A stretch of DNA of 7,109 nt from an uncultured Eubacteriales bacterium (GCA_900320235.1 ONRO01000109.1:1-7109); one strand, 5' to 3'. Counted from the stretch's first letter, positions 1 through 6,440 are shown. The notes: generated by a model from the sequence alone, not told the origin. Program-made: numbers and translations.

Positions 1-902
1 CCGCACAGAGAAAGCGGCGGATAGAAGCATTTCCAGCCTCTTTTATTACATTCCTCAAGAGTTCTTTCCCTGAGCAGCGAATTTGCGGAAACTCCGCCTG
101 CAAGCACAAGCTTTTCATAGCCAAGCTGCTCTGCTGCTGCTATGAAATTTGAAAGCAGGCTGTCAACAACTGCTTTCCGGAAAGCCGCGCTTACATCATT
201 CACCGCAAGCTCTTCTCCACGCTGCTGTGCATTATGTATCAGGTTAATTACTGCGGTTTTCAGTCCTGAAAAGCTGAAATCATACGGATTGCCGCTGAGC
301 TTTGGTCTCGGAAGCTTAAAAGCGTCAGGATCGCCGAGGGAAGCCGCCTTATCAAGATGTATTCCTCCCGGATACGGCATACCCATTGTTCTGGCTGCCT
401 TATCAAAAGCTTCTCCGGCTGCGTCATCCCTTGTTTTTCCGATAACGCGCATTTTTGTATAATCGCTGACTTCAACGATATGGCTGTGTCCCCCGGAAAC
501 CACAAGGCAGAGAAAGGGCGGTTCAAGCTCTTTATGTTCCAGATAATTTGACGCAATATGACCTCTGAGATGATGTACCGGTATCAGCGGAAGTCCGCTT
601 GCAAGGGACAGTCCCTTTGCAAAGTTCACTCCTACAAGAAGTGCACCGATCAGTCCCGGCGCATATGTTACCGCAAGGGCATCTATTCCGTCGAGGTCTG
701 TCTGTGCCTGAGCGAGTGTTTCCTTTACAACTCCGTTTATCGACTCACAGTGACGGCGTGATGCTATTTCCGGCACAACTCCACCATATAGCTTATGCTC
801 CTCCACCTGAGTTGCGACGACAGAAGATATTATTTTCCGCCCGTCCTCGATCACAGCCGCAGCTGTTTCATCACACGAGCTTTCGATTGACAGTATTTTC
901 AT
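1..902 (-). CDS. tsaD: tRNA N6-adenosine threonylcarbamoyltransferase TsaD, C-terminus cut off by window edge
   Basis: TsaD moves the threonylcarbamoyl group from threonylcarbamoyl-AMP onto A37 of ANN-decoding tRNAs, with TsaB and TsaE, in the cytoplasm. I translated this frame by hand: it is open for 300 codons from the ATG at 902-900 to the left edge with no frameshift. It begins MKILSIESSCDETAAAV, the family's ASKHA phosphate-binding start. The metal-binding histidines are H111 and H115 (HHLRGH), the same numbers as in E. coli TsaD. SGGH lies at 136-139, AGEAFDK at 162-168 and AGGVSAN at 268-274. The family is usually about 335-345 residues, so some 35-45 residues are missing, including the DNAAM-type motif with the last metal-binding Asp; the visible LSLCG runs straight into it. 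The start is supported by AGGAG a few bases upstream. It lies 129 bases after rimI, with no clear promoter seen in between. Identification is very secure. Confidence 0.97.
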   Translation of the reverse strand, partial: MKILSIESSCDETAAAVIEDGRKIISSVVATQVEEHKLYGGVVPEIASRRHCESINGVVKETLAQAQTDLDGIDALAVTYAPGLIGALLVGVNFAKGLSLASGLPLIPVHHLRGHIASNYLEHKELEPPFLCLVVSGGHSHIVEVSDYTKMRVIGKTRDDAAGEAFDKAARTMGMPYPGGIHLDKAASLGDPDAFKLPRPKLSGNPYDFSFSGLKTAVINLIHNAQQRGEELAVNDVSAAFRKAVVDSLLSNFIAAAEQLGYEKLVLAGGVSANSLLRERTLEECNKRGWKCFYPPLSLC

Positions 903-973
903 TCCTTTTCTCCTTTTGATTTTATTTCCTTATCATATCCTGTTTCCCTGCGAATCACTTTGTTTTATTATCA

Positions 974-1029
974 CTGATGTAATATAACGTATGTTATTAA
1001 TGAATAGCGCCGTTTATTTCTGACATCAG
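974..1029. repeat. Inverted repeats in the rimI-tsaD gap
   Basis: CTGATGT at 974-980 pairs with ACATCAG at 1023-1029, just after the rimI stop codon. Inside it sits a smaller palindrome, ATAAC at 984-988 and GTTAT at 993-997 around GTAT. There is no T-run, so this is not a clear terminator. It could be a weak mRNA fold or an operator ahead of tsaD, or chance in AT-rich DNA. No convincing -35/-10 pair for tsaD was found in this gap. Confidence 0.25.
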
Positions 1030-1031
1030 CC

Positions 1032-1484
1032 TCAGTCATTTCCGAACGTCAGTGTAAGAATAAGCGCATCCTCATTCGGGTCGCGGTAAAAATTCTTTCT
1101 TAGTCCGACTTCCTCATAGCCTTCGCTTTTATAGAGGGATATCGCCGCTGTATTTGACGGACGCACTTCAAGGGAGATCGACTCTGCCCCCTTTTTCCGT
1201 GCCTGTTCTGCCGCCTTCCTGAGAAGAAGCCTGCCGATACCTTTCCGTCTGTGCTGCGGAAAAACGGCAATATTTGATATATAGGAGCTTTCGCAAACGG
1301 TAAAAGCTCCTATATATCCCATGATAACATCATCGCTGACAGCAGCAAGAAAATGCGCTGTCCTGTTGTCAAGCTCTTCTGCAAGACTTTTTTCGCTCCA
1401 CGGCTGGGAAAAGCACAGCTTTTCGAGCTGTGCAAGAACCGGAATATGCTCTGCCTTCATAGGCACTATTTCTATATTACTCAT
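1032..1484 (-). CDS. rimI: Ribosomal protein bS18 alanine N-acetyltransferase (RimI-type GNAT)
   Basis: A 150-residue GNAT acetyltransferase of usual RimI length. In this family acetyl-CoA is used to acetylate the N-terminal alanine of ribosomal protein S18. Visible family marks are CFSQPWS at 24-30, the acetyl-CoA pyrophosphate loop with its lead strand (NIAV at 71-74, then HRRKGIGRLL at 78-87), LEVRPSN at 105-111, and LYKSEGY at 117-123. E106 and Y118 fall where the catalytic Glu and Tyr of E. coli RimI are expected. The ATG overlaps the stop codon of the upstream phosphatase gene (ATGA at 1484-1481), and an AAGGA lies upstream inside that gene, so the two are translationally coupled. tsaD follows, the usual partner of rimI in Firmicutes, but the usual tsaB is not adjacent. 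A general protein N-acetyltransferase of the same family is the only real alternative. Confidence 0.93.
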   Translation of the reverse strand: MSNIEIVPMKAEHIPVLAQLEKLCFSQPWSEKSLAEELDNRTAHFLAAVSDDVIMGYIGAFTVCESSYISNIAVFPQHRRKGIGRLLLRKAAEQARKKGAESISLEVRPSNTAAISLYKSEGYEEVGLRKNFYRDPNEDALILTLTFGND

Positions 1485-1924
1485 ACCTTGTCCTTATAAT
1501 CACGCAGAAGCATCTGGCAGAACACATCTATTGCCTGCTCAATTGATTTTCTGCAACGTCTGTATGTCACCATATCCGAGCCGTACGGATCCGGAATACC
1601 TCCTCCGAGCACATATATCTTGCTCTGAGGCACACCGATGGAGCGCAGTATCAGTGCATGATCCTGTGTCATCACAACAAAGATATCTGTCACATCGATA
1701 TCATGTTCTCTTATTATTCTTGGCTTATGAAAGCTTATATCCAGACCTATTTCATTACAGACCGTTACTGCATTAGGCGAAACATTTGAATCGTCGCAAA
1801 AGCCCAGAGCTGCACTGCTGAATATACAATTTATGCCAAGCTCATCTGATCTGTTTGCAAAAATCGCCTTTGCCATAGGGCTGCGGCAGGTATTGCCCGT
1901 ACATACAAACAATATGTGGATCAT
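1481..1924 (-). CDS. Low-molecular-weight protein phosphatase, YwlE-like (probable protein-arginine phosphatase)
   Basis: A 147-residue cytoplasmic phosphatase of the LMW-PTP fold, of normal length. The P-loop CTGNTCRS at residues 8-15 carries the nucleophile C8 and phosphate-binding R14. The general acid is D112 in the DPYG motif (112-115). The residue before the second cysteine is Thr (T12), as in the Bacillus arginine phosphatase YwlE; in tyrosine phosphatases this place is usually Ile or Leu. In the known family that Thr favours phosphoarginine, so I infer an enzyme that reverses McsB-type arginine phosphorylation. A tyrosine phosphatase, for example one tied to capsule control, remains possible. 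The start at 1924 is supported by a purine-rich AGGGGGTG about 7 bases upstream. The gene lies 76 bases after polA and its stop overlaps the rimI start. The segment SSAAL (36-40) replaces the more common SAG, a mild divergence. Confidence 0.88.
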   Translation of the reverse strand: MIHILFVCTGNTCRSPMAKAIFANRSDELGINCIFSSAALGFCDDSNVSPNAVTVCNEIGLDISFHKPRIIREHDIDVTDIFVVMTQDHALILRSIGVPQSKIYVLGGGIPDPYGSDMVTYRRCRKSIEQAIDVFCQMLLRDYKDKV

Positions 1925-1937
1925 CGTTATGCACCCC

Positions 1938-1977
1938 CTGAAATACTACTCCCGGAATGACTGACATATCATTTCAG
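1938..1977. repeat. 7-bp inverted repeat beside the phosphatase ribosome-binding site
   Basis: CTGAAAT at 1938-1944 and ATTTCAG at 1971-1977 are perfect inverted repeats with a 26-base spacer. On the transcribed minus strand the second arm runs directly into the GGGGG of the phosphatase Shine-Dalgarno site. A stem here would sit against the ribosome-binding site, but the long loop makes it weak. Confidence 0.25.
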
Positions 1978-1978
1978 T

Positions 1979-2003
1979 TAAAAATATCTTTCTGTTATTT
2001 TTA
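1979..2003 (-). terminator. Weak AT-only stem-loop at the polA stop codon
   Basis: TAAAAATA at 1979-1986 and TATTTTTA at 1996-2003 form an 8-bp stem with a 9-base loop; the polA TAA stop lies inside it. On the minus strand the second arm gives a T-run, but there is no GC in the stem. It might slow or partly end transcription after polA, or be chance in AT-rich DNA. Confidence 0.2.
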
Positions 2004-4589
2004 CAGTTTTGCGTCAAACCATGTTTTTCCAACGCCTGCATCAGCTGTAAGCGGTACTGCAAGTGCTGCTGCACCCTGCATTTCCTCGCTGAGAATTGCG
2101 GCTGCCTTCTGAGCCTCATCCTCCGGTGCTTCTACGATAAGCTCATCGTGTACCTGAAGAATGAGCCTTGAACGCATATTTTCCTTTCTGAGCCTGTCAT
2201 AGACCTTTATCATTGCGATCTTGATAATATCAGCAGCAGTACCCTGTATCGGCATATTTCTTGCGACTCTTTCACCGAACGCACGCAGATTATGATTTGA
2301 AGCTGCGAGCTCAGGAAGATATCTTCTTCTGCCGAACATTGTTGTAACAAAGCCGTCTTTTTTAGCCTGTTCAACAGTATTGTTCATATACCTGTCGATA
2401 CCGCTGTAAAGACGCAGATAATCTTTTATATAGGTATCGGCTTCTTTTCTTGTAACGCCGATATCTTTTGAAAGCGAAAACGCTCCTATTCCATATACTA
2501 TTCCGAAATTGACAGCCTTAGCACGGCTTCTGAGCGCCGGTGTGACCATTTCTTCAGGAAGGTTGAACACCTTTGCAGCTGTTGAAGTATGGATATCCTT
2601 TTCCTCTCTGAAAGCTCCGATCATTGCCTCATCACCGGAAATATGTGCAAGCACCCTTAGCTCGATCTGCGAATAATCGGCGTCAACAAGCATACAGCCC
2701 TCCTTTGCAATAAAGAAGCGTCTCAGTTCCTTGCCTCTTTGTGTACGCACGGGGATATTCTGCAGATTCGGTTCTGTTGAGCTTATTCTGCCTGTTCTTG
2801 TTTCTGTCTGATTGAAGCTTGAATGAATTCTGCCGTCAGCTCCGATAACCTTGAGAAGGCCGTCGCAGTAGGTTGATTTCAGCTTTGTAAGTGTACGGTA
2901 TTCAAGTATTTCACCGATAACCGGATGAACATTTCTCAGTTCCTCAAGGACCTCTGCGTTTGTCGAATAGCCGCTTTTTGTTTTTTTCTTAGCTGGAAGC
3001 ATAAGCTTTTCAAAAAGTGCCGAACCGAGCTGTTTTGGTGAATTTATATTGAATTCATAGCCGACCTGATCGCAGATACTTTTTCTGAGTCTTTCGATCT
3101 CATCCTTCATGCCCTCGCCGTAATCATAGATACCCTGTCTGTCTACGGCAAAGCCTGTATTTTCCATTGATGCGAGAACCTCTGCAAAGGGCAGTTCAAT
3201 TTCTGTCAGCAGTTTTGTCTGCTGTTTGTCATCTATTTCAGCCGAAAGCTTATCCGCAAGGGGAATAAAGCCTTCGATACCTGTTTTTGAATTTGTTTCA
3301 AGCGGATTTACGGCATATTCTCCGCAAAGTCTTCCCAGAGAATAATCCTTTGAATTCGGGTTGAGCAGATATGCCGCAAGCATGGTATCGAATATGATTC
3401 CCTCTGCTTTATATCCTGCACTGTCCGCAGCAGCAAATATGCTTTTGCAGTCATGCGTACGCTTTTTTATACTGCCGTCACTGAGGAGTTTTTCGGCGAA
3501 GCTCTGAAAATCAGCAGTAAACGAATTTGCTGTATAAACCTTTGCACCGTCAGCAACAGTCAGTTCTGTTATTCCCTGCCCGTCACAGACTGCAAGCATA
3601 TCTATGGTTTTTCCGCCAAGCTGACTGTAAAGCTCCGTAAGCTCAGCGTCAGAAACGACTTCAAGCTTTCTGTCATCCTGAACTGGCTCAGCCGCTGCGG
3701 CTGCATTTGCGATATCCTCTCCGCTGAGTCCCCATTTTTCCATAAGCGAAAACAGCTCATATTCCGCCATCATTGACGCTGCCGCTGTTTTGTCGCAGTT
3801 TCCGGGGATATAGCCGTTTATATCGGTATCTATGGGTGCCTGCGTGCTTATTGTTCCGAGCATATAGCTCAGATAAGCGCTGTCCCTGCCTGCTGTAAGC
3901 TTGTTTCTGATGCCGGGCTTCACGTCTATGGTATCAAGGTTTTCATATATATAGTCGAGGCTGCCGAACCGGGAAATAAGGTCCTTTGCTCCCTTTTCGC
4001 CTATTCCCGCCACTCCGGGAATACAGTCAGACGTATCTCCCTGAATTGCTTTTATATCGATAAGCTGCCGCGGTTTTACACCGTAGACCTCCATTATTTT
4101 GTCCTCGTCATAGAGTGTGACCTCCGGCTTGCCGAATTTTGTCGTTGCTATTCTCACGCTGACCGTCGGAGATACAAGCTGAAGGCTGTCACGGTCACCC
4201 GTTGCTATCATACATTCAAAGCCTTCGTCCGTGCATTTTTTCGCAAGCGTTCCGAGTATATCGTCTGCTTCAAATCCCTCACAGGTAACTATTCGAAAGC
4301 CGAGCGCAGTAATTATTTCCTTTAGCGGCTGAAGCTGACTTGCAAGCTCCTCCGGCATTCCCTTTCGGTTGGACTTATAGCCGTCATATGCTTTATGACG
4401 GAACGTCGGCGCCTTCAGGTCAAACGCTACTGCAACAGCATTCGGACTGCTTTCATCAAGCAGTCTGCGGAAAGTGGTCAGAAAGCCATATATTGCATTC
4501 GTATATTGACCATTCTTTGTTGTCAGTATTTTTATTCCGTAATAGGCACGGTTCAGTATACTGTTACCATCAAGCACCAACAGCTTCAT
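2001..4589 (-). CDS. polA: DNA polymerase I with 5' nuclease and inactive 3'-5' exonuclease domain
   Basis: An 862-residue PolA that fills gaps and removes RNA primers in repair and lagging-strand synthesis. Residues 1 to about 290 are the 5' nuclease: DGNSILNRAYY (7-17), FEADD (106-110), TGDRD (130-134) and GDTSDCIPGVAGIG (184-197) carry its metal-binding acids. About 305-470 is the proofreading fold, but the Asp-x-Glu pair is absent, the position matching E. coli D424 is I384 (counted back from the conserved FDTML at 400-404), and the Tyr-x3-Asp motif is missing, so it should not proofread, as in Bacillus and Thermus PolA. The polymerase domain has motif A DYSQIE (638-643), motif B with R687, K691, F695 and Y699, and motif C HDE (814-816, catalytic D815). 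The start has AAGGAGG 6-7 bases upstream. The gene is intact. It follows alr after 326 bases of repeats and may continue into the phosphatase gene. Confidence 0.98.
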   Translation of the reverse strand: MKLLVLDGNSILNRAYYGIKILTTKNGQYTNAIYGFLTTFRRLLDESSPNAVAVAFDLKAPTFRHKAYDGYKSNRKGMPEELASQLQPLKEIITALGFRIVTCEGFEADDILGTLAKKCTDEGFECMIATGDRDSLQLVSPTVSVRIATTKFGKPEVTLYDEDKIMEVYGVKPRQLIDIKAIQGDTSDCIPGVAGIGEKGAKDLISRFGSLDYIYENLDTIDVKPGIRNKLTAGRDSAYLSYMLGTISTQAPIDTDINGYIPGNCDKTAAASMMAEYELFSLMEKWGLSGEDIANAAAAAEPVQDDRKLEVVSDAELTELYSQLGGKTIDMLAVCDGQGITELTVADGAKVYTANSFTADFQSFAEKLLSDGSIKKRTHDCKSIFAAADSAGYKAEGIIFDTMLAAYLLNPNSKDYSLGRLCGEYAVNPLETNSKTGIEGFIPLADKLSAEIDDKQQTKLLTEIELPFAEVLASMENTGFAVDRQGIYDYGEGMKDEIERLRKSICDQVGYEFNINSPKQLGSALFEKLMLPAKKKTKSGYSTNAEVLEELRNVHPVIGEILEYRTLTKLKSTYCDGLLKVIGADGRIHSSFNQTETRTGRISSTEPNLQNIPVRTQRGKELRRFFIAKEGCMLVDADYSQIELRVLAHISGDEAMIGAFREEKDIHTSTAAKVFNLPEEMVTPALRSRAKAVNFGIVYGIGAFSLSKDIGVTRKEADTYIKDYLRLYSGIDRYMNNTVEQAKKDGFVTTMFGRRRYLPELAASNHNLRAFGERVARNMPIQGTAADIIKIAMIKVYDRLRKENMRSRLILQVHDELIVEAPEDEAQKAAAILSEEMQGAAALAVPLTADAGVGKTWFDAKL

Positions 4590-4603
4590 TCGTTTTCCTC
4601 CTT

Positions 4604-4697
4604 CTGCCGGGACCCTGTGTCGGGACTCTGTCCCGAACCCTGCCAGGCGGGCTCTGCCCTCCTGGACCTCCCGCCAGCCTTTGAAAAGGCTGGACCT
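4604..4697. repeat. Block of three GC-rich hairpins, REP-like intergenic repeat
   Basis: A GC-rich block in otherwise AT-rich spacer, ending right at the polA Shine-Dalgarno site. Hairpin 1 is CGGGAC (4621-4626), TCT, GTCCCG (4630-4635). Hairpin 2 is CCAGG (4643-4647), C, GGGC (4649-4652), TCT, GCCC (4656-4659), T, CCTGG (4661-4665). Hairpin 3 is CCAGCCTTT (4674-4682), GA, AAAGGCTGG (4685-4693). Hairpins 1 and 2 share the plan GGx-CTCTG-xCC, and GGCGGG (4646-4651) can also pair with CCCGCC (4670-4675). None is followed by a T-run on the minus strand, so they are not simple terminators there. The modular look matches dispersed palindromes I recall from Ruminococcus-like genomes. In the alr-polA direction they would fold in the polA 5' leader. 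Confidence 0.75.
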
Positions 4698-4786
4698 AAA
4701 CTTTAATTTCTTTTATTATTATTCATTATCTTTCTTTTTAATCTTGCTCTTTCTTATCCTTATATTTTTTCTTAACCTTATCTCAG
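4698..4786. other. AT-rich, pyrimidine-biased spacer tract
   Basis: The plus strand here is almost all C, T and A with few G, so the minus-strand (polA-sense) transcript would be rich in A and G. Short words such as CTTAT and CTTA recur at irregular spacing, as if decayed from the neighbouring 11-bp array. No open frame with a credible start, no RNA gene and no clear promoter with both boxes is seen. Confidence 0.5.
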
Positions 4787-4875
4787 CTTATTTAAACCTT
4801 ATTTAAACCTTATTTAAACCTTATTTAAACCTTATTTATACCTTATTTATACCTTATTTTATACTTATTTATAAC
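4787..4875. repeat. Tandem array of an 11-bp AT-rich unit, about eight copies
   Basis: Four exact copies of CTTATTTAAAC start at 4787, 4798, 4809 and 4820. Two copies of the variant CTTATTTATAC start at 4831 and 4842. A 12-base copy with an extra T covers 4853-4864, and a decayed copy TTATTTATAAC covers 4865-4875. The unit length is close to one helical turn, so T-tracts sit on one face of the DNA. On the minus strand each unit reads GTTTAAATAAG or GTATAAATAAG, with in-frame stops, so it encodes nothing. TATAAA words could act as -10 boxes for polA, but no matching -35 box was seen. The role is unknown. Confidence 0.93.
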
Positions 4876-4915
4876 TTGTTTTTATCAGCACTCAGTATTT
4901 GCATTATCTCTGGTT

Positions 4916-6106
4916 TCAGTCGCCTCTGATACAGTCCATTATGCCTACGTTTTTGCCGTGCCTCTTATAAACTCTCGGAACACGCTTTCCGACAAGGCAT
5001 ACAAGCTCATAGTTTATTGTGCCTGTCAGCTCTGCAATATCGTCAAACGAAATTGTATTGTCCTCTCCTGTTCCGATAACCGTCACTTCATCGCCTGTTT
5101 TTACTCCGTCAATATCCGTAATATCTATCATCACCTGATCCATGCAGACCCTGCCGATTACCGGCGCCTTCTTTCCGCCCACTGTCATATATGCCTTCCC
5201 TGACAGACTTCTTGTATATCCGTCTGCATAGCCTATCGGAACTGTTGCAATCTTTGTAGCTTTCTCTGTAACAAAGGTTCTGCCATAGCTTACAGCTGTC
5301 CCCGGTTCAACTGTTTTGATCTGCGCAATTACACTTTTGATCTGCATGGCCTGTCTGAGATCAAGCTTTCCGTAAAGCTTTGATGATGGCGACAGTCCGT
5401 AAAGTATTATGCCTGCCCTTACACAGTCAAATCTTGCCTGACTGTAATCTATTATTGCACCGCTGTTTGAGCAGTGTACTGTTTTAAAGGTTATTCCGCT
5501 TTCCCTGAGCTTTTCTACTGCATCGCTGAAGCAGTCAAACTGATGCAAAGTAGCCTCTCTGCCCTCGTCAGCCTCATCTGATACTGCAAAATGGGTGAAG
5601 ATACCGTCCGGGCTGAGGTTCTCAAGAGCACATACATTTCGTATCTGCTCAAGCGAACCGGCATCGCGGTCCTTATCCTGATACATAAAGCCTATCCTGC
5701 TCATACCTGTATCGAGCTTGATATGAATGCTGACAGTTTTTCCGCTTTTCACTGCATTTTCTGAAAGCTCCCTTGCATAGTCGAGTGAAAGAACAGCCTG
5801 TGAGATATTATTCTCTGCAAGCTCCCCAGCCATTTCAGCCGGTGTGAAGCCAAGAATAAGTATCGGCTTTGTGATGCCGTTTTCACGAAGCTGAAGAGCC
5901 TCTTCGATATTAGACACAGCAAATCTGTCTGCTCCGAGCTTTTCATAATACTGACCCAGGAAAACTGCTCCGTGACCGTACCCGTCAGCCTTGATAACGC
6001 ACATTATTTCCGTATCATCACCGACAGTACTCCTTATTTCCTTAAAATTATGCTTTATAGCGTCAATATCTACCTCTGCCCATGTTCTTCTAAGAAAATC
6101 TATCAT
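4916..6106 (-). CDS. alr: Alanine racemase, PLP-dependent
   Basis: A 396-residue cytoplasmic enzyme that interconverts L- and D-alanine and so supplies D-Ala for peptidoglycan. The N-terminal TIM barrel carries the PLP lysine K39 in VIKADGYGHG (37-46). R137 (TGMSRIG), H172 (FTHF) and R230 (VRAGIILYG) match cofactor and substrate contacts of Geobacillus Alr. The C-terminal beta domain carries the catalytic tyrosine Y274 in VSYG, Y293 in IGYADG, CMDQ at 321-324 and Y366 in TINYE. Length is slightly above the usual 370-390. The start at 6106 is backed by GGTGAGG 7 bases upstream. A near-consensus promoter lies about 120-150 bases upstream, giving a leader of roughly 115 nt. No terminator follows, so transcripts may run through the repeat spacer into polA. 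Confidence 0.98.
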   Translation of the reverse strand: MIDFLRRTWAEVDIDAIKHNFKEIRSTVGDDTEIMCVIKADGYGHGAVFLGQYYEKLGADRFAVSNIEEALQLRENGITKPILILGFTPAEMAGELAENNISQAVLSLDYARELSENAVKSGKTVSIHIKLDTGMSRIGFMYQDKDRDAGSLEQIRNVCALENLSPDGIFTHFAVSDEADEGREATLHQFDCFSDAVEKLRESGITFKTVHCSNSGAIIDYSQARFDCVRAGIILYGLSPSSKLYGKLDLRQAMQIKSVIAQIKTVEPGTAVSYGRTFVTEKATKIATVPIGYADGYTRSLSGKAYMTVGGKKAPVIGRVCMDQVMIDITDIDGVKTGDEVTVIGTGEDNTISFDDIAELTGTINYELVCLVGKRVPRVYKRHGKNVGIMDCIRGD

Positions 6107-6227
6107 AATTATGCCTCACCAATATTTTTTATCGGAAAATTGCTGATAGAATCATTTACATCTGCTCTGACGGATAATGCATTTATCAGCTCTTCCTCAG
6201 ATTTTTGAACGCAATTTGGTACTTTAT

Positions 6228-6256
6228 ATTTTACTCCATAAGCCAATCAATGTCAA
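6228..6256 (-). promoter_or_regulatory. Sigma-A type promoter of alr
   Basis: On the minus strand a perfect -35 box TTGACA (6256-6251) is followed after exactly 17 bases by TAAAAT (6233-6228), five of six matches to the consensus -10. Transcription should start near 6221 and run into alr. It is the best promoter in the window. Confidence 0.8.
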
Positions 6257-6270
6257 TCACGCAGCACACG

Positions 6271-6303
6271 GAAAATAAAAAAGATAGGCTTTATCCAGCC
6301 TAT
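6271..6303 (-). terminator. Rho-independent terminator on the minus strand with no gene in front
   Basis: ATAGGCT at 6284-6290 and AGCCTAT at 6297-6303 form a 7-bp stem with a 6-base loop. On the minus strand the stem is followed by CTTTTTTATTTTC (6283-6271). On the plus strand there is no T-run. It sits 15 bases before the alr -35 box, so it insulates alr from transcription coming from the right, or ends a small RNA. Confidence 0.75.
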
Positions 6304-6354
6304 GCCGCTGCGCCAGTATATTGACCGGTTATTATATCTGTTTCTTTATGCAAA
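6271..6354 (-). ncRNA. Candidate small RNA between the divergent genes
   Basis: The minus-strand terminator has no protein gene ahead of it before the divergent plus-strand gene. A candidate promoter at 6389-6361 would start a transcript near 6354 and give an RNA of about 80 nt ending in the terminator hairpin. A TATAAT at 6336-6331 offers a shorter alternative of about 50 nt, but lacks a good -35 box. No coding frame with a start and ribosome-binding site fits. I recognise no RNA family. Confidence 0.3.
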
Positions 6355-6360
6355 ACTCAC

Positions 6361-6389
6361 TTTTTACATTCCGATTACTTAAATATCAA
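6361..6389 (-). promoter_or_regulatory. Weak candidate promoter for the small RNA
   Basis: On the minus strand TTGATA (6389-6384, five of six) is followed after 17 bases by TAAAAA (6366-6361, four of six). It would fire away from the plus-strand gene and towards the orphan terminator. The weak -10 box keeps confidence low. Confidence 0.3.
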
Positions 6390-6413
6390 CAAAATTCTCA
6401 ACCGGCTGTTGAT
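6385..6413. repeat. Inverted repeat joining opposing -35 boxes, operator-like
   Basis: ATCAACA (6385-6391) and TGTTGAT (6407-6413) are perfect inverted repeats with a 15-base spacer. The left arm overlaps the minus-strand -35 box and the right arm overlaps the -35 box of the outer plus-strand promoter. The symmetry may be only two similar -35 boxes facing apart, or a site for a regulator that controls both directions. Confidence 0.4.
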
Positions 6414-6437
6414 TGTTTTGCCGATATTGTATATTAT
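6409..6437 (+). promoter_or_regulatory. Outer promoter of the secreted-protein gene
   Basis: TTGATT (6409-6414, four of six) and TATTAT (6432-6437, five of six) are 17 bases apart. Its -35 box lies inside the inverted repeat, so it is the promoter most open to control. Confidence 0.45.
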
Positions 6438-6440
6438 GAT

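Noticed and set aside
260..919. Several plus- and minus-strand open frames of 60-110 codons across 142-919.
   Set aside because: They lie in other frames of tsaD, whose frame is open throughout and has all family motifs.
903..1031. Promoter for tsaD using GATAAT at 972-967.
   Set aside because: No acceptable -35 box exists at 16-18 bases upstream.
4604..4697. Possible rho-independent terminator ending alr transcription.
   Set aside because: On the minus strand none of the three hairpins is followed by a T-run; they precede the polA ribosome-binding site.
4340..4706. Two plus-strand open frames across the polA start and the hairpin block.
   Set aside because: They overlap the polA N-terminal codons and the palindromes, lack ribosome-binding sites and have repeat-derived composition.
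4787..4875. Possible CRISPR array because of the regular repeats.
   Set aside because: Units are 11 bp and directly adjacent with no spacers; no cas genes are present.
4604..4915. Insertion sequence remnant in the alr-polA spacer.
   Set aside because: No transposase fragment, no terminal inverted repeats bounding the region and no target duplication seen.
6109..6246. A 45-codon minus-strand open frame starting at TTG and ending just before alr.
   Set aside because: It has no ATG, its TTG lies inside the alr promoter spacer upstream of the likely transcript start, and no ribosome-binding site precedes it.
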